A stretch of DNA of 64,000 nucleotides from Roridomyces roridus (taxonomy: Eukaryota; Basidiomycota; Agaricomycetes; Agaricales; Mycenaceae). Every line of letters begins with the position of its first letter. Within the stretch, counting starts at the first letter, position 1. The position numbers were made by a program, and so were the translations under genes. Below, piece after piece: positions 33,750-46,151 of the stretch. The DNA lies in assembly GCA_029378245.1 (NCBI GenBank), contig JARKIF010000009.1:1736001-1800000 (forward strand), given 5' to 3'. The notes under the pieces are model-generated. The model was not told the DNA's origin. It worked only from the letters and a program-made list of their open reading frames with translations, and ran no database searches.

Positions 33750-36700
33750 ATGAACAACTTCGACTTCACCGACAAGACCACAGAAACCATATCTGCCGCC
33801 TTCCAGGCAGCCAAGGACTACGCCAATGCCCAGGTCCACCCTGTCCACATCGCTTGGGTCCTCCTCAACGAAGGCTCGCCCGACTCTGCAATCCCGGGAG
33901 GCCTCGCCCCAGCTACCTCTCTCTTCTCTTCCGTCATCTCTCGCGCAGGCGGCGATCCCGCCGCTGTGAAGCGCGCAGTCCAGAAAGCTGTCGTCCGGCT
34001 ACCGACACAAAGCCCACCTCCGGATGAAACGTCTCTCAGCTCTACAACTCTCAAGGTTCTGAGGGAGGCGCAGGCACTCCAAAAGCAGGTGAGTCTAATC
34101 CGCTCAATTTCATCGTTCATTCAACTAATGTGACCGGTTAGATGCACGATTCGTATATCGCTCAGGATCATCTTCTTCTTGCCCTCCTCAAGGATTCCAG
34201 TATCGCCGCGATACTAAAAGAATGCAGCCTCACCGAAGCCGTTCTCAAGACTGCTATCGAGCAGATTCGTGGCAATCGACGCGTCGAAAGCAAGACCGCC
34301 GAACAAGGCTTTGACGCTCTCCAGAAATACGCCACTGACCTCACCGCACTTGCTGAAGAGGGCAAGATTGACCCAGTCATTGGTCGCGATAATGAAATTC
34401 GCCGCGCTATCCGCATTCTGTGCCGAAGGTGTGTCACTTTATTTTCACCTCTCTTTCCTCACTGATCTCTCCCTCAGGACGAAAAACAACCCAGTTTTGA
34501 TCGGTGAACCTGGTGTGGGGAAAACATCCATTGCCGAAGGGCTCGCACAACGGATAGGTCAGTGCCATGTTATCATTCAAGTTCTCATTCTGACCACATT
34601 CTCAGTCAACCGCGATGTCCCCGCCAGCTTGATGGGTCGCTTATACTCGTTGGACATGGGCGCTTTGATGGCGGGTGCAAAGTACAAGGGGGAGTACGAA
34701 GAACGCGTCAAGGCCGTCCTTGATGAAGTTGAGAAGGCATCCAACAATGGCGGGCCGGGCGTCATCCTCTTCATCGACGAACTGCACCTCATCATGGCTG
34801 GCCGCGGTGCGGAAGGTGGGGGCATGGATGCAGGGGTGAGTCGATCTTTCACTTCTTTTGCTCGCAATTTATTCACCGATCCCCACAGAACTTGATCAAA
34901 CCCCAACTCGCTCGAGGCAAATTAAGATGTATCGGCGCAACGACCCTCGCAGAATACAGAAAATATATCGAGACGGACGCTGCTCTCGAACGTCGGTTCG
35001 CTCAGGTCATCGTCAACGAGCCCTCCGTCCCCGAAACGATCAACATCCTCCGTGGCATCCGGGAGCGCTACGAAGTTCACCACGGTGTCCGCATCCTCGA
35101 CGGCGCGCTCATCTCCGCGGCTACTCTGGCTCATCGCTACCTCACCAGCAGGCGGTTGCCCGACGCGGCAATTGATCTGGTCGATGAAGGGTGCAGTGCT
35201 GTTAGAGTTACTCGCGAAACAGAACCGGAGGACATCGACCGGCTTCAACGGCGAAAACTCGAGCTGGAAGTCGAAGTCCACGCACTGGAGCGCGAGAAAG
35301 ATGAGGCGAGCAAGGAGCGCCTGCAGGTTGCGCGCAAGGCGATTGCGGATGTCGATGAGCAACTGCAGCCTTTGAAGGCAGCTTTCGAGAACGAGAAGCG
35401 TAGGGGGGATGAGATTGCATCCGTCAGGCGGAAGATGGAGGAGATGAGGGCCAAGATCGAGGATGCTGAACGGAGGTGTGTACTTTTCTCCCTTTCTTTC
35501 CACCCAGTGCTAACGCGTTCCTAGACACGACTTGCAGACTGCTAGTGACATCAAATACTACGCGCTCCCGGACCTTCAAAATCGTTTGCACCAGTTGGAA
35601 GCCAAAAAGGCTGCGGAGGATGCTGCTGGTGGTGACCAGAGCGACACTGTTACTCCCGAGCAAATTGCTGAGATCGTGGCCCGCTGGACTTCCATCCCTG
35701 TGACGCGGCTCATGTCGTCCGAGAAGGAGAAGTTGCTGGTATGTTTCTCTTGCTTTTTTCTCCAGTCACAACCTTGCTCACGATTTCTCAGAAAATGGAA
35801 AAGATTCTCGCAAGCAGCGTGGTTGGACAACCAGATGCTGTCAAGGCAGTGGCCAATGCAATCCGTTTGTCGCGCAGTGGCCTTACGAACCCCAACCGTC
35901 CCATCGCTAGCTTCTTGCTCGCTGGTCCTTCTGGTACGGGCAAGACTTTGCTCGCAAAGACGGTAATTATTTGCCATATTCTGTTTTTCCAGTCGCTTAT
36001 CATACTCCCTAGCTTGCCACCCTCCTGTTCGACTCCCCCGACGCGATGATTCGAATCGACGGCTCTGAATATTCAGAAAAGCATTCCATCTCGCGACTCA
36101 TTGGCGCACCACCGGGATACGTTGGTCACGACGCGGGCGGACAGCTGACCGAGTATGTTCGGCGAAAGCCATATAGCATCATACTCGTCGATGAAGTGGA
36201 GAAAGCTTGTCGAGGTTTGTGGATTTTGTTTTTCTTTGTGCAAGTGCTCATGCGTCTTTGCAGAGTTCCACACGCTGTTCCTGCAGGTTCTCGACGACGG
36301 ACGGCTCACGGACGGACAAAGTCGAATTGTTGATTTCCGCAATACTGTCATCATCATGACTTCGAATCTCGGGGCTGCCTACCTCAACGACATGGGTGAG
36401 GGTGCTGTCACCGCTCAGACGCGCGGCCTCGTCATGGGGGCTATCCAAGGGCACTTCCCACCTGAATTCATCAATCGGCTGGACGAGATTGTCATCTTCG
36501 TAAGCACCCTTGTTTTTTCATCGAGTCGATACTTACATTCATTTCCAGCGCACGCTCTCACGGCAAAACGTCCTCAAAATTGTCGAGATCCGACTCAGGG
36601 AGGTGGAGCAGCGGTTGGCGGACCGGAAGATTACTCTAGATGTCGACCCGCAGGCCAAGGCGTATCTTGTGTCTGTTGGGTGGTCGCCGAATTACGGCGC

Positions 36701-36959
36701 TCGGCCGCTGAATAGGGCGATCCAGAGCGAGCTGTTGCATCCGCTGTCGATGCAGCTGTTGGCCGATCGCGTCCGGGACGGTGAGGTTGTGAAGATCAGT
36801 AAGTCATCTAATCCTACCAGCAATTCAGGGACTCAAGGTTTTCCAGGTTACGACGGGCCATCCAACCGTTTGATCATTGTTCCCAACCACGAGGGAGTTG
36901 CAGGAATGGACGTCGATATGGAGGACGATGATGACATTGAAATTGAAGAAATGGACTAA
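33750..36959 (+). CDS. HSP104: HSP104/ClpB protein disaggregase
   Basis: Eleven exons sum to 903 codons (902 residues), the normal HSP104 size. The N-domain starts [23 protein letters not shown]1 has Walker [10 protein letters not shown] and Walker B VILFIDEL. The coiled-coil M-domain (about 35240-35560) follows. NBD2 has Walker A GPSGTGKT, the pore loop [16 protein letters not shown], Walker [11 protein letters not shown] and sensor [10 protein letters not shown]. The acidic C-terminus [11 protein letters not shown] matches eukaryotic cytosolic Hsp104, which binds TPR co-chaperones. It is a hexameric ATPase that threads aggregated proteins with Hsp70/Hsp40. All splice sites are GT-AG and phase-consistent. 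Heat-shock elements upstream fit heat induction. Confidence 0.97.
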
Positions 36960-37189
36960 ATTGTGTACGAATAGAACTGTAGCAAAATCAAGGGCTCTTT
37001 GTAAAATGGGATAATGTTTCTTCTTCTTGTCTTCTTCGTGAAATCTTCAATCATCAACCTCGAGGTTGATGGGAGCTCGAAGTCCCGATTTGGTCTTGAC
37101 GTAATCATCAATCCGGCCTTGACATCCGACTCTCTTCCAAACCACCTACCTCTCTTACAACACTCACTACATTCTATCTCGCTCCGGAC

Positions 37190-39080
37190 ATGGCTGCGGC
37201 TCTTGCTGCTGGCTCGCACATCGCTCTAGGCATTACTATCGGCCTACTCGCATCTTTCATTCAATCCCTCGGCTTGACTATCCAACGCAAGAGCCATGTG
37301 CTGAACGAGTCTCTCCCAGAGGACCAACAACGCGTAGAACACAGACGACCCCTGTGGCTCCTCGGATTCGCCATCTTTATAACCTCAAATCTCGTAGGGT
37401 CTGTGGTTCAAATTGCGTCTTTGCCGGTCGTCATCCTCGCCCCACTTGGAGGTATTTCGTTACTTTGGAATGCCTTCTTCGCGCGCCTCATCCTCGGCGA
37501 TGTGTTCTCGCCGTGGATGGTCGTCGGTACCATTCTCATTGCCGGGGGTGCAGTGCTCATCGGTATATTCGGCATCGTTCCGGAGCAGACGCGGTCATTG
37601 GAGGACTTGCTTCAACTCTTCAGCAGACCAGCATTCATTGTATATTTCTCGCTTTTGGGAGGTGCGTTTGGCCCTCTTCATACCGGATTGGTCTGAATTT
37701 GGTTCCTCAAGCTGCCGTGCTGGCGTGTCTCGTCATCGTGCGTCGACGTTGTTGGACTCTGAGCTCTTTATGAATTAACCATTTCAGACACATATCACCG
37801 AGTATTCCCTTTCGCGGCGTTTGGCTCGGAATCATCTTCGAGCCGCATCTCCACCTGCGCTACACGTGTCTGAAAACCCGTCGACCCTGACCACTGGGGT
37901 TGGGGATGCCATCACTGAAGCGATTACAACAGAAAGAACGCCGTTGTTGGATCGTAAAGCCAGTCCTGTCACCCTCCCTTGCAACGCGACACGTAGACAC
38001 CCCTGAGATGCGGACCATCAATGGTACGCGATTGGCTTTGGCCATATCATATGCGTCGGTGTCGGGGATCTTGTCGGGGATGTGCCTACTGTTCGCAAAG
38101 AGCGGTGTCGAATTGTTGCTGCTTACATTACGAGGGCAGAACCAATTCTGGCGGTGGCAGCCTTGGGCTCTTGTGCTGGGTCTCGTGATATTTGCTTTGT
38201 TGCAGCTGTGGTATCTGCACAAGGGTCTGACGCTGGCGGATCCGACACTGGTGTGCCCATGTAAGTTTATATGCGCTCAATAATGTCTGTATTCATGTTT
38301 TTTAGCGGCCTTTTGTTTCTACAATCTCTCGTCGATTGTGAACGGCCTGGTTTACTTTAACCAGTTCTCCTTGATCCCGCCCTTGCATCTGGGTCTGGTT
38401 CGTGCTGGGCATCGCTGTCTTATTGGGCGGGGTTTGGATAGTCAGCATCCAGTCTGCTAGCAGCGGGGACGATAGTTGGACTGACGACGAGTCGGGCGGC
38501 GTTTCTGACGCCGAGTCAGTCGTAGCGCAGACCTCGAGCGCTGTTCCCGCTGCACATGAGGCTCCCAGATTATCGCTTACCCGCTCCGAGTCGAACGTTG
38601 AGGCGTCTTCGTCGTCTCTGGAACAAGTCTTCGCACACGCTACCCTCATTCTTGTCTCAGCCAACGATGGGTCCAAGCCTCTGGTCGCGACGGCGTATGC
38701 AGCCGCGCCATGCGTCACTGGGCGCGCCGCCGCCGAATCCAGTTGCCGCATTGGGCACCGGGTTCCAGATTGGCCTATCTCCTGTGAGCCCTGGATTTGG
38801 GATTTCAGCGAGGGAACGGAGGCGAGGCAGCGCGCTCACTCACTCGTACAACTTTGGAGATGTTGTCGATGAGGCGTGGCACCGTGAGGCGGAGGAGGAG
38901 CGACAACGGAGGCGACGGCGGCGAACTGTGAGCGAAGGAGAGGTAGGGGCACGAGTGGACGCTTTGGATCGTGCGGAGATTAGGTCTCTGCTGGGAGACG
39001 AAGCTAGTCCCACCCGGAGTACAGCTGGCCAAAGCACGATGGCGTTGGTTGAGCACACTCGTTGGACGTTGAGGGGTTGA
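37190..39080 (+). CDS. NIPA-type magnesium transporter, with an apparent 1-nt frame break
   Basis: Exons 37190-37661, 37712-37737, 37788-37953, 37997-38260 and from 38306 encode a polytopic protein: IALGITIGLLASFIQSLGLT, LVGSVVQIASLPVVILAPLG, SYASVSGILSGMCLLFAKSG, NLSSIVNGLVYFNQFSLIPP, VLGIAVLLGGVWIVSIQ. This is the NIPA/DMT pattern of Mg transporters in fungal endomembranes. The frame of the penultimate helix (QFSLIPP) and that of the last helix (VLGIAVLL) differ by one base between 38365 and 38401. No usable acceptor lies between them, and one frame has a stop at 38372. The hydrophilic tail continues after a final short intron beginning near 38625; its acceptor is uncertain (38658 or about 38700). 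The stop is at 39080. Confidence 0.8.
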
Positions 39081-39467
39081 CCTACATTACTATACCCATG
39101 TAAACGGACAGTACATTATACGACGACCCAGAGATTCGGTATACTTGGGGTTCTAGACTTGGCGGGAACGAAGTCGATCACAACCTCGGTCCTCTGACCC
39201 GACTGGTGCTTGAATCCTCCTCTCCTCCTCTCCTCGTCTTTTGTCTCGCTGTCCGACTGTCCGTATCTCATGCTGGCTAGCGCCTAATGTTTGAGCATCA
39301 CTGGGGCCCGTTGCTGCCAAGATGTGATGCATATAAATGACAGCACCCTCTTTCTTCCTGCAACCAAGTCCGCGTCTTCGCTGCCTCCCTTTTTACTTTC
39401 TTTCTCCGACGACCTGGTGTCGCCCTCCTCGAGCTAGCCTCTCTACATTCTTTACTTGCTCACCAAG
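39081..39467. other. Intergenic region upstream of the LPMO-like gene
   Basis: These 387 bases contain no supported gene. A pyrimidine-rich leader (CTTTCTTTCTCCGACG type) lies just before the next start codon, and ATATAAAT at 39331-39338 could be a TATA element about 130 bp upstream of that ATG. Confidence 0.45.
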
Positions 39468-40627
39468 ATGGTTCTTGTCGCTGTTTCCGTGTTCCTTTTG
39501 TATCTACCCGCCGTTCTTGGCCATGCGCGCGTCTCGAGTCCCCCGATTCGCTCTGTGGGTCTTCTCTGCCCTGCGATTGAGATGGATGAATCCTCACCAT
39601 ACTGTAGCCTGGGTCCAACTTCCTCAAGACTTGTGGACAGACGTCGTTCAATTCTGTGCAAGGTGACCCGACCGGACACATGTTTGTCATTTTCCTCCTC
39701 TTCAGCATATTTTTTCTGAGTAGTACAGAGAGGAACAGGAACCAGGTCAACGCTGGGTGCGACTTGACCCTCTGCCGGGGAATGGTGCGCCTCAATGCTT
39801 GCCATCTCTGATTCACTTGTCAATGCGACCATAGCCATTCTCTGATGTGCCTGCGGCCAATATTCAAACTGTCAAACCGTCGCAGGCCATGGCGATGAGC
39901 GTGGACTGCACCATTCCCGCACGGTGGACCGGCGAATGTGTCCCTCGTTGACACGACGACGGGTGGTTCAGGCTCTGTTATTGGTTCTTTCCTGTCGACC
40001 TTTGACGACTTTTGCCCGACTTCTGGACCTACGCCTGCTGACCAGACCAACCTGCAATTCACCCTCCCGAATGCGGCCACCATAGGCTCGAAATGCCAGA
40101 CCGCTGGTGACTGCGTGGTGCAATTGTTTTGGGCGACACCTGATTTCGTGAGTTTCGTGAGACACGCCGCTCTGGAATTGCAACTGAAATTGCGTCTGTT
40201 TTTAGAGCCAGAACTACTACTACTGTCAGTCACTCTCGTTATCTATCTAGAGCTCCAAATTAACATTTCCACAGGCGTCGATGTGCAAATGGCGGCTGCT
40301 GCACCTCCTCCTCCGGCGACCACTGCTACGCCCGTTGCTCTGCCCACGACCACTGCGTCACCGACCACTGTCCAGCCCACGACCACTGCTCTGCCCACGC
40401 CCACGACGACGATTCTCCCCCCTCCCTTGACCACACAAGCAGTTGTCAACGCGCCTGCCGCTGTGGAGCCGGCTAGCAGTTCTGTGTTGAGGATGGTCAC
40501 ATCAGTTGCGAATGCGGCGAATGCAGCAGCGGCGGCCACCGGACTGCCGGCCAGTGGGGCAACAACTCCTTCGAGCGCGCCAAACACAAATGCGGGACGT
40601 CGCCGTGCGCGGATCCTTTGGTTCTAA
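39468..40627 (+). CDS. Secreted copper-site LPMO-like protein, with an apparent 1-nt frame break
   Basis: The signal peptide MVLVAVSVFLLYLPAVLG is followed directly by His (HARVSSPPIRS), the N-terminal histidine needed for a copper histidine brace. Exons then give SNFLKTCGQTSF, NQVNAGCDLTLCRGM, IQTVKPSQAMAMSVDCTIP, HGGPANVSLVDTTTGGSG, CQTAGDCVVQLFWATPDF and SQNYYYCVDVQMAA. A Thr/Pro/Ala-rich tail of about 120 residues follows. The spaced cysteines and the aromatic C-terminal strand resemble fungal small LPMO/LPMO-like secreted proteins (AA or X325 type); the exact family is unsure. Frame continuity fails at 39916-39918, where a run of C appears one base too long between DCTIP and HGGP. No obvious GPI signal is present. 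Confidence 0.68.
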
Positions 40628-40873
40628 GGCGGAGGCAATTAGAATCTTGAACTGAAATTTAGAACATGTATCTCTTGGTAGTCGCGAATGGACGCTATTA
40701 TCTCGAGAGGTTTCAAAATGAACTCCAGGCCTTTGACAGGTCGTGTATGGATCTCAGGGAATGTCCGGCGCTAGTGTACGGTAAGCGAGAGAATATATAC
40801 TACGCGAGGGAACACCGGGTTAGCTTTTTTTCCTTGCGCCCACACTCCCTTAGCCCACACTCGTTTACTTGCC
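40628..40873. other. Short intergenic region before the DENN gene
   Basis: These 246 bases hold no supported gene. A TATA-like ATATATAC lies at 40794-40801, about 75 bp upstream of the DENN-protein ATG. Confidence 0.4.
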
Positions 40874-43800
40874 ATGAGCGGACGAGGGGCGACGCTCCGG
40901 TCTCGCTTTTCCGATTCGAGTTTCGATGGAGGCAAAGTGACTACCACATCTCGTTTCGACCCTAAAAGCCCCTCTCTTTCATCAGCCGCCCCACGTCTCA
41001 GTACCGACACCGTTAAGGCTGGCAGTCTTGCGGACGAACTCGACTTTGTCACTGTCAGAGTTCCACAAGTCAACCAGCCTCAAGATAAAGCGTCCCGCGT
41101 TCTCGGCATCGCTCACAGAGCAAGCATGGAGCCCATCCCTGGCTCGGCTAGAACCTCTATCATGTCGACCAGGTCCGCCCGTCCAGCGCCACCGACCCCC
41201 ACCGGCCCAGCAGCTAGTACAAGTCCTCTGACGAGTCTCTACGTTGTATCGGTGCGCGTCATATTCTTCTTGATGCTCGTGATGGCGCTAAGCAGAATAA
41301 TATCAGGGTCTCCCAAAGAGCCCTCATACATGGACTCTGGCCGACCCCGACGCTGTTCTGGGTCTCCACCACTCGGAGGTTCGTATTTTTTGGGCTTGCA
41401 TGCTATGGCGTTCATCCTAGATTCAGAACGCTGTAAACCGATTCTGGCGCCCAGAGGTTCTAGGGTCCACCATCTCGCCCGGCGGTTCGTCTTCTTGCTG
41501 TACACACTTTCGCTCTGCTCACGACCTACAGCCGGTGGTGGTGCGAAGAAGAAGAAGCGAGGGAAGGAGGAAATACTCAAAGGTGCTGGTGCCTTGTCCA
41601 AGCAAGAGGTCGGCAAGATGCTGTCCAAGGCCCTCAAGCTCTCGTTCACTCGAGAGGTTGAAATCGTCGCTGCGACCTTGCAGCCTGCGTCGACCATCCA
41701 TACCTTTTCCTTCACTCTCCCTGCTCCAAACACTCCGTTGGCACCAACACCCTCCGGTGACCTTCTTCGCGCTTCCGCTCTGTCCCTCGACAATCGGAGC
41801 TCCGCTGCGCCGTCTTACGCGTACCCGTACACCGACGATCCTTTCCAAAGGCCCTCGTCTGCCTACTTGGGTCCACCAAGTCTCGGCCTACAACCTCCTC
41901 CTTCCCGCGGCCAACCAGCACCCGTCGCGCCTGCTTCCACAGTACAATATCACGGTGTATGCCTTACGGTATGGTCCCACGCTGATGCCGAACGGTCCAC
42001 GGCAATCCGTAGGACGCTCGAGGCAGGCCGTTCGCGCAAAGAGTCCGCTCAGTCTATGGTGGCTAACCGTATCAAATCTCTTCGTGCCGATGTCAGCGAC
42101 CCAACTGACCAGGCTCGTCGCATGGCGAAAAAAGGTGCCCGTGGTCCTTGGACCGACGTGGAGACCGACGCGGAAACAGACGGTGCTGCAAGCGAGAGCG
42201 AATTTGAGGTCGCAAGTACCGTCGGTCACGGTCCCGGTGAAAGCACTCTATTCCTTCCAGGCGATACCGTCTTCTGGCTTCCGTATGCGCTTACCCTGGT
42301 CTCGCGCCACCCCGTGTACGACCTTATGCGCGATTACCTAACACTTTCATGGGCGCGCTTCTCGAAAGACGTGCAATCGCATACGTTGCAGATTAGCAAG
42401 ATTCTCGCTCATCCTGCCCCACGCGGCGGTGACCTGGTTAAGCTAGATGCTAGCCCGCAAACCGACGGTGGCGATTCTAATCTCGAGGTCATCGCTCGCT
42501 TCCCTGGCGGACTGGACTTTGGCCGAGGCCTCGTTGATATCAACTTCACCATGTGGCCGCTCTTCAAGTGCCTTAATATTGACAACATTCTGACCATCTG
42601 CGAGGTCTGGGGCCAAACCTTGACTTTCCGCTTTTTTCTCACACACTCCTTAGATCGCCCTGGCACCGACAGGCCGTGTCATCTTCTTTTCACGGCATCC
42701 CGCTATGCTGGGGATCGCCGTTTTAAGCGTCAAGTACCTCGTAGAGCTCCGCGGTTGGAATGGCGTGGCTCTTCCATCCGTACATGTCGGTTTTTTCCAC
42801 TCCCAAATCTGCCCACGCTAACGTTAGCCCAGTCGCGCGACGCAAAGATCTATGTCGAGGACCCGGGACCGTGGATCATTGGTCTCGCTACCGAAGCGCG
42901 CTACAGCATTCGCCCCGTCCCTGAAGTCTGTGTCTGCGACTTGTAAGTTTTATGCCATCCTACAGTCCGGTTCTGAACGATTCCCATAGAGACATCAACT
43001 ACGTGTGAGCTGCATTCATTTCCTACTTTCTGTCCAGTTCTTCTGACCAAGTGACTTCCATAGGAGCTGTCCGTCACCTCCTCAGGGTGCGGTCTCTGTG
43101 AAGCAGCAACGCGACAAGTACCGGCAGAAGCTTCTCGCCGCCTTCGACTCGCACTACCACCCTGACCACTCCGTCCCTAGGTACAATCGCTTTTTCCTCT
43201 CTCACGAGCGATACGTAATAATATTCCGCTGCAGCGAATTCAAGGAAGCCTTCCCCGCCGGCCGCTTCCGGCCGGTGTGCAAGATTCAAGCGAAACGCGG
43301 AGCGTCCTCTGCCGCGGTCGCCGAGCAAATCAAGCCTCCGGAGTGGTGGCACTCGACGCGTATCATTCAAGCGTTCGACGCTGTTCTTCAGGAGCGGGCC
43401 AAAAAGCCGTCGTTCTTGAAACGGCTGAGTTCCTTTGGCTCGTACAAGCAACCGCCTGCTCTCACTGCCGCGGAACAGCATATCCAGCTTTCGATACGCA
43501 AGCGTGCTACTGCGTTTGTCGACGCACGTGATGATCTCGAGACCAAGATAGGTCGTCTGAGCAGGCGCTTGAACTTCTTGATGACGGAGAGCGATCTGTG
43601 GAGGGACAAGTTTGTTACTTTTGAAACCTACGCGGAGAAACTTTCGGCAGAGGCGAACCAGTTGCGCACAAAGATCAATGTGTGTTCTTTTTTGCGACTT
43701 TGTGCGCTCTACTAATCCTTTCACAGAAAGAGCAACGAGAGACCAAACGTCTGTCGGGGCTTGTTACGCTCACCGCTGCGGAGAAATCCAAGCTCCAAAA

Positions 43801-44966
43801 TCGTAGGTCGCCTATTTTTTCACCGAAATTGTTGTTGAATACCTCTCGTAGAACTCAGGGATACTGAGGTGGCACACAGGGAGGCGATGAGCGAGTTGGA
43901 GCACATGCGCGAAACCATGGAAAAGATGGAGGAAGAGCGTGCCGACATGGTTGCAGAGGTCGAAGCACAGATCGAGCGTGCGCTGGCGTCGATGGCAGTC
44001 GACATTGACTCGGATTACAGTGGCTCGCGCCCCAGTTCACGTTTGAGCTCGCGCCCAGGGAGCCGCATGTCATCCGCCACCTCACGCTCCCGCCGTACAA
44101 GCGACGCAGCCAACCGTCCTCTGCGCTCCATCAGCACCGAGTCGACACTTGCCGAGTCGTATGCCGAGGCCAGTCTTGAAGGCGGCACCAAACCGCTGGA
44201 TCGCGAAACGAGCACTATTCCGGAGGGGGAGGAGGAAGAGCCGCCCGAGTCACCCTCGCGCAAGAAACGCTTCTCTGCTTCAGAAGTGGATATGCCTCAG
44301 GACGGCATGAACGCCGTTGATGAGGGCATCAGCCTGAAGAGCGACCGAATCGCCCAAAAGGTGCTTGAAATCCAGCAAAAGTTGGAGAATGCACTGGCTG
44401 CGGATAGACGCGCCGCGAGGCGACGTCCTGCTGCAGAGAGTGAGGGCGAATTGTCTGAAGTGACGACAAGCTCGCACACACGGCCCACGCGGCCCGCCAA
44501 GTCGGCAAGTCGGCCGCCGTCATCCAAGGGGCGGGCACGCAGCGGAACCTCTTCGTCTTCGCAGACGGCTGCTGGCCGTGCAGAGGACGAGAGGCCGGCT
44601 TACCCTCGTACTGTGCTGATCAAGGCTGCCGAGCCCACGTCGGACGGGGAACGCGATGATGAGACCACGCCGGAGCCATCACCTGTGCCCAAGACCAAGG
44701 TTCCGGCAGTAGTGACGGAGGCCAACCCGGCTCTCGACGTGCGCCCAGCCTCCCGCACACGTGGTGCCTTGGTCCGTTCGCCCGTCGGCACCACCGATGA
44801 ATCGGACTCTGACTTTCAGAGCGCCTACAGCCAAGGGAGTGATGGAGATGCGAAAGGACCCCTTCCAACCGAAGAGTTTGGTGTCTTTCCCAGCGACCGA
44901 GGGCTAAGCGCTCCAGGCGAAGCGTCAACACCCACGAATGGCACTTTCACCGATGCGAAAAAGTAA
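40874..44966 (+). CDS. DENN-domain protein (probable Rab guanine-nucleotide exchange factor)
   Basis: Eleven exons (introns 41252-41306, 41379-41420, 41485-41531, 42605-42653, 42786-42832, 42943-42989, 43005-43063, 43181-43234, 43680-43726, 43803-43851) sum to 1199 codons (1198 residues). The uDENN part includes YVVSGLP, HTWTLADPDAVLGLHHSE and GVCLTVWSHADAERSTAIRR. The cDENN part includes TLFLPGDTVFWLPYALTLVS, MRDYLTLSWARFSKDVQSHT, MWPLFKCLNIDNILTICE, IALAPTGRVIFFSRHPAMLG and AKIYVEDPGPWI; the dDENN part includes SEFKEAFPAGRFRPV. A coiled coil and a Ser/Arg-rich tail follow. DENN proteins activate Rab GTPases; the partner Rab is not known. Exon 7 is only 15 nt. Confidence 0.88.
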
Positions 44967-45296
44967 AGGCGCGCAAACTCATTTATTCATATGTTATATT
45001 ACCATCTACCACTCACCATATTCGTTCATTTTTTCATTGTCATTTGTCCCGGCCGGAAACCACGTTTGTATTACTGCTATCGCATTGTTTCGCATTTTTT
45101 GTACATACTTTGTCGTCCATAACATACTAGAAATGCCTATTCACCACATCGCGGCGAACAGCTCAAGAATTCAGTTCATACGGCCGCCTCCAGTCTTCCA
45201 AGACACAAGATACCAATCCCTTGACTCGAGTCGTGATTTGGTGTTGGATCAAAAGCAGTTGAACAGGGAGTCCGGGAAGTAAGCTTGATCATGACA

Positions 45297-45656
45297 GAAC
45301 CACTTCCTTTCGAGAGATTCTGAAGAGAGAGTTCTCATCGGAATCTCTTTGGACAAGAAGCAGTCTTCAAACGAATGAGATATTTCATATTTCCACTTGA
45401 AACATGCTGACAGCGGTCCCATTTTGATTGTCGATCGCCAGCTGCAGAGTCCATCTCCCTTGCTCTTCGGGCGGCCTCTAGATAGTATGGGCAGACAACC
45501 TTCCACGAAAGAGCAGGCTGATGCTGAAGTCGAATATTTGAGATCAAAAGCAATAGAAGAAGGTGCGCATCACCAAGTGATCTGGCCAGTTTTCTTGAAC
45601 CACTTGAGAACCACTTTGTTTTCAGAGATTCTGAAGAGACAGTTCTCCTCGGAATC
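45297..45656. repeat. 49-bp imperfect direct repeat pair
   Basis: Copy 1 is at 45297-45345 and copy 2 at 45608-45656, starting 311 bp apart. They share GAACCACTT, then AGAGATTCTGAAGAGA, AGTTCTC and TCGGAATC, with six mismatches by my count. The spacing and the lack of coding signal between the copies would suit a short decayed element with terminal direct repeats. Confidence 0.75.
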
Positions 45657-45938
45657 AACCTAGCTACATTATGAGGTGAGAGGGAAGGGCCAGAATGATT
45701 ATTTGAGGCCTGAAAGAGCGAAATACATGTGCTTGATCCTTTTCGCCCCTGCACAAGGTTTGGTTGTTCAAAACTGCATAAATATTGAGACCCGTAGGTC
45801 TACCACTCCGGAAAAGCGTGTCATCCTTGTGCAGGGGCCATGCTAATCGGTTGGTATTGCACGACTATTCGAGAAGGTGAGTAGTCAATGAGAGACTAAC
45901 GAGCGTACGACAGGAAAGCGTCCCAAAAGTGTGTTGGG

Positions 45939-46151
45939 AATGCGTGTCATTGGCTGCTATATGGCCCGAAGAACGTCCCCAAACATTGTCCTCGAATGTC
46001 GGTGGGTAATGCGTGTCATTGGGAACCGCCCAGCCGTGTCCGGGAGGTTGGTGGAATGCGTGTCATTGAGGTTGCATGTCATTGGATGCACGGAACGATG
46101 GCCGAACATGACGCATAAACACTGATAATGTTGGTGCCAATGACACGCATT
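45939..46151. repeat. Iterated AATGCGTGTCATTGG motif with an inverted copy
   Basis: AATGCGTGTCATTGG occurs at 45939-45953 and 46008-46022, and a 14-base version at 46055-46068. Its exact reverse complement CCAATGACACGCATT is at 46137-46151. Looser copies (CGTGTCAT, CATGTCATTGG) occur at 45817, 46075 and 46277. The flanks between copies are not similar, so this is not a simple tandem array. Confidence 0.85.

Noticed and set aside
37954..37996. Apparent frameshift in the hydrophilic loop of the NIPA-type gene
   Set aside because: A 43-bp GTAAAG...TAG intron restores the frame between RTPLLD and TPEMRTING.
38402..38441. A 40-bp intron that would repair the NIPA frame
   Set aside because: It would delete the conserved last membrane helix (VLGIAVLLGGVWIVSIQ), so an indel upstream is the better explanation.
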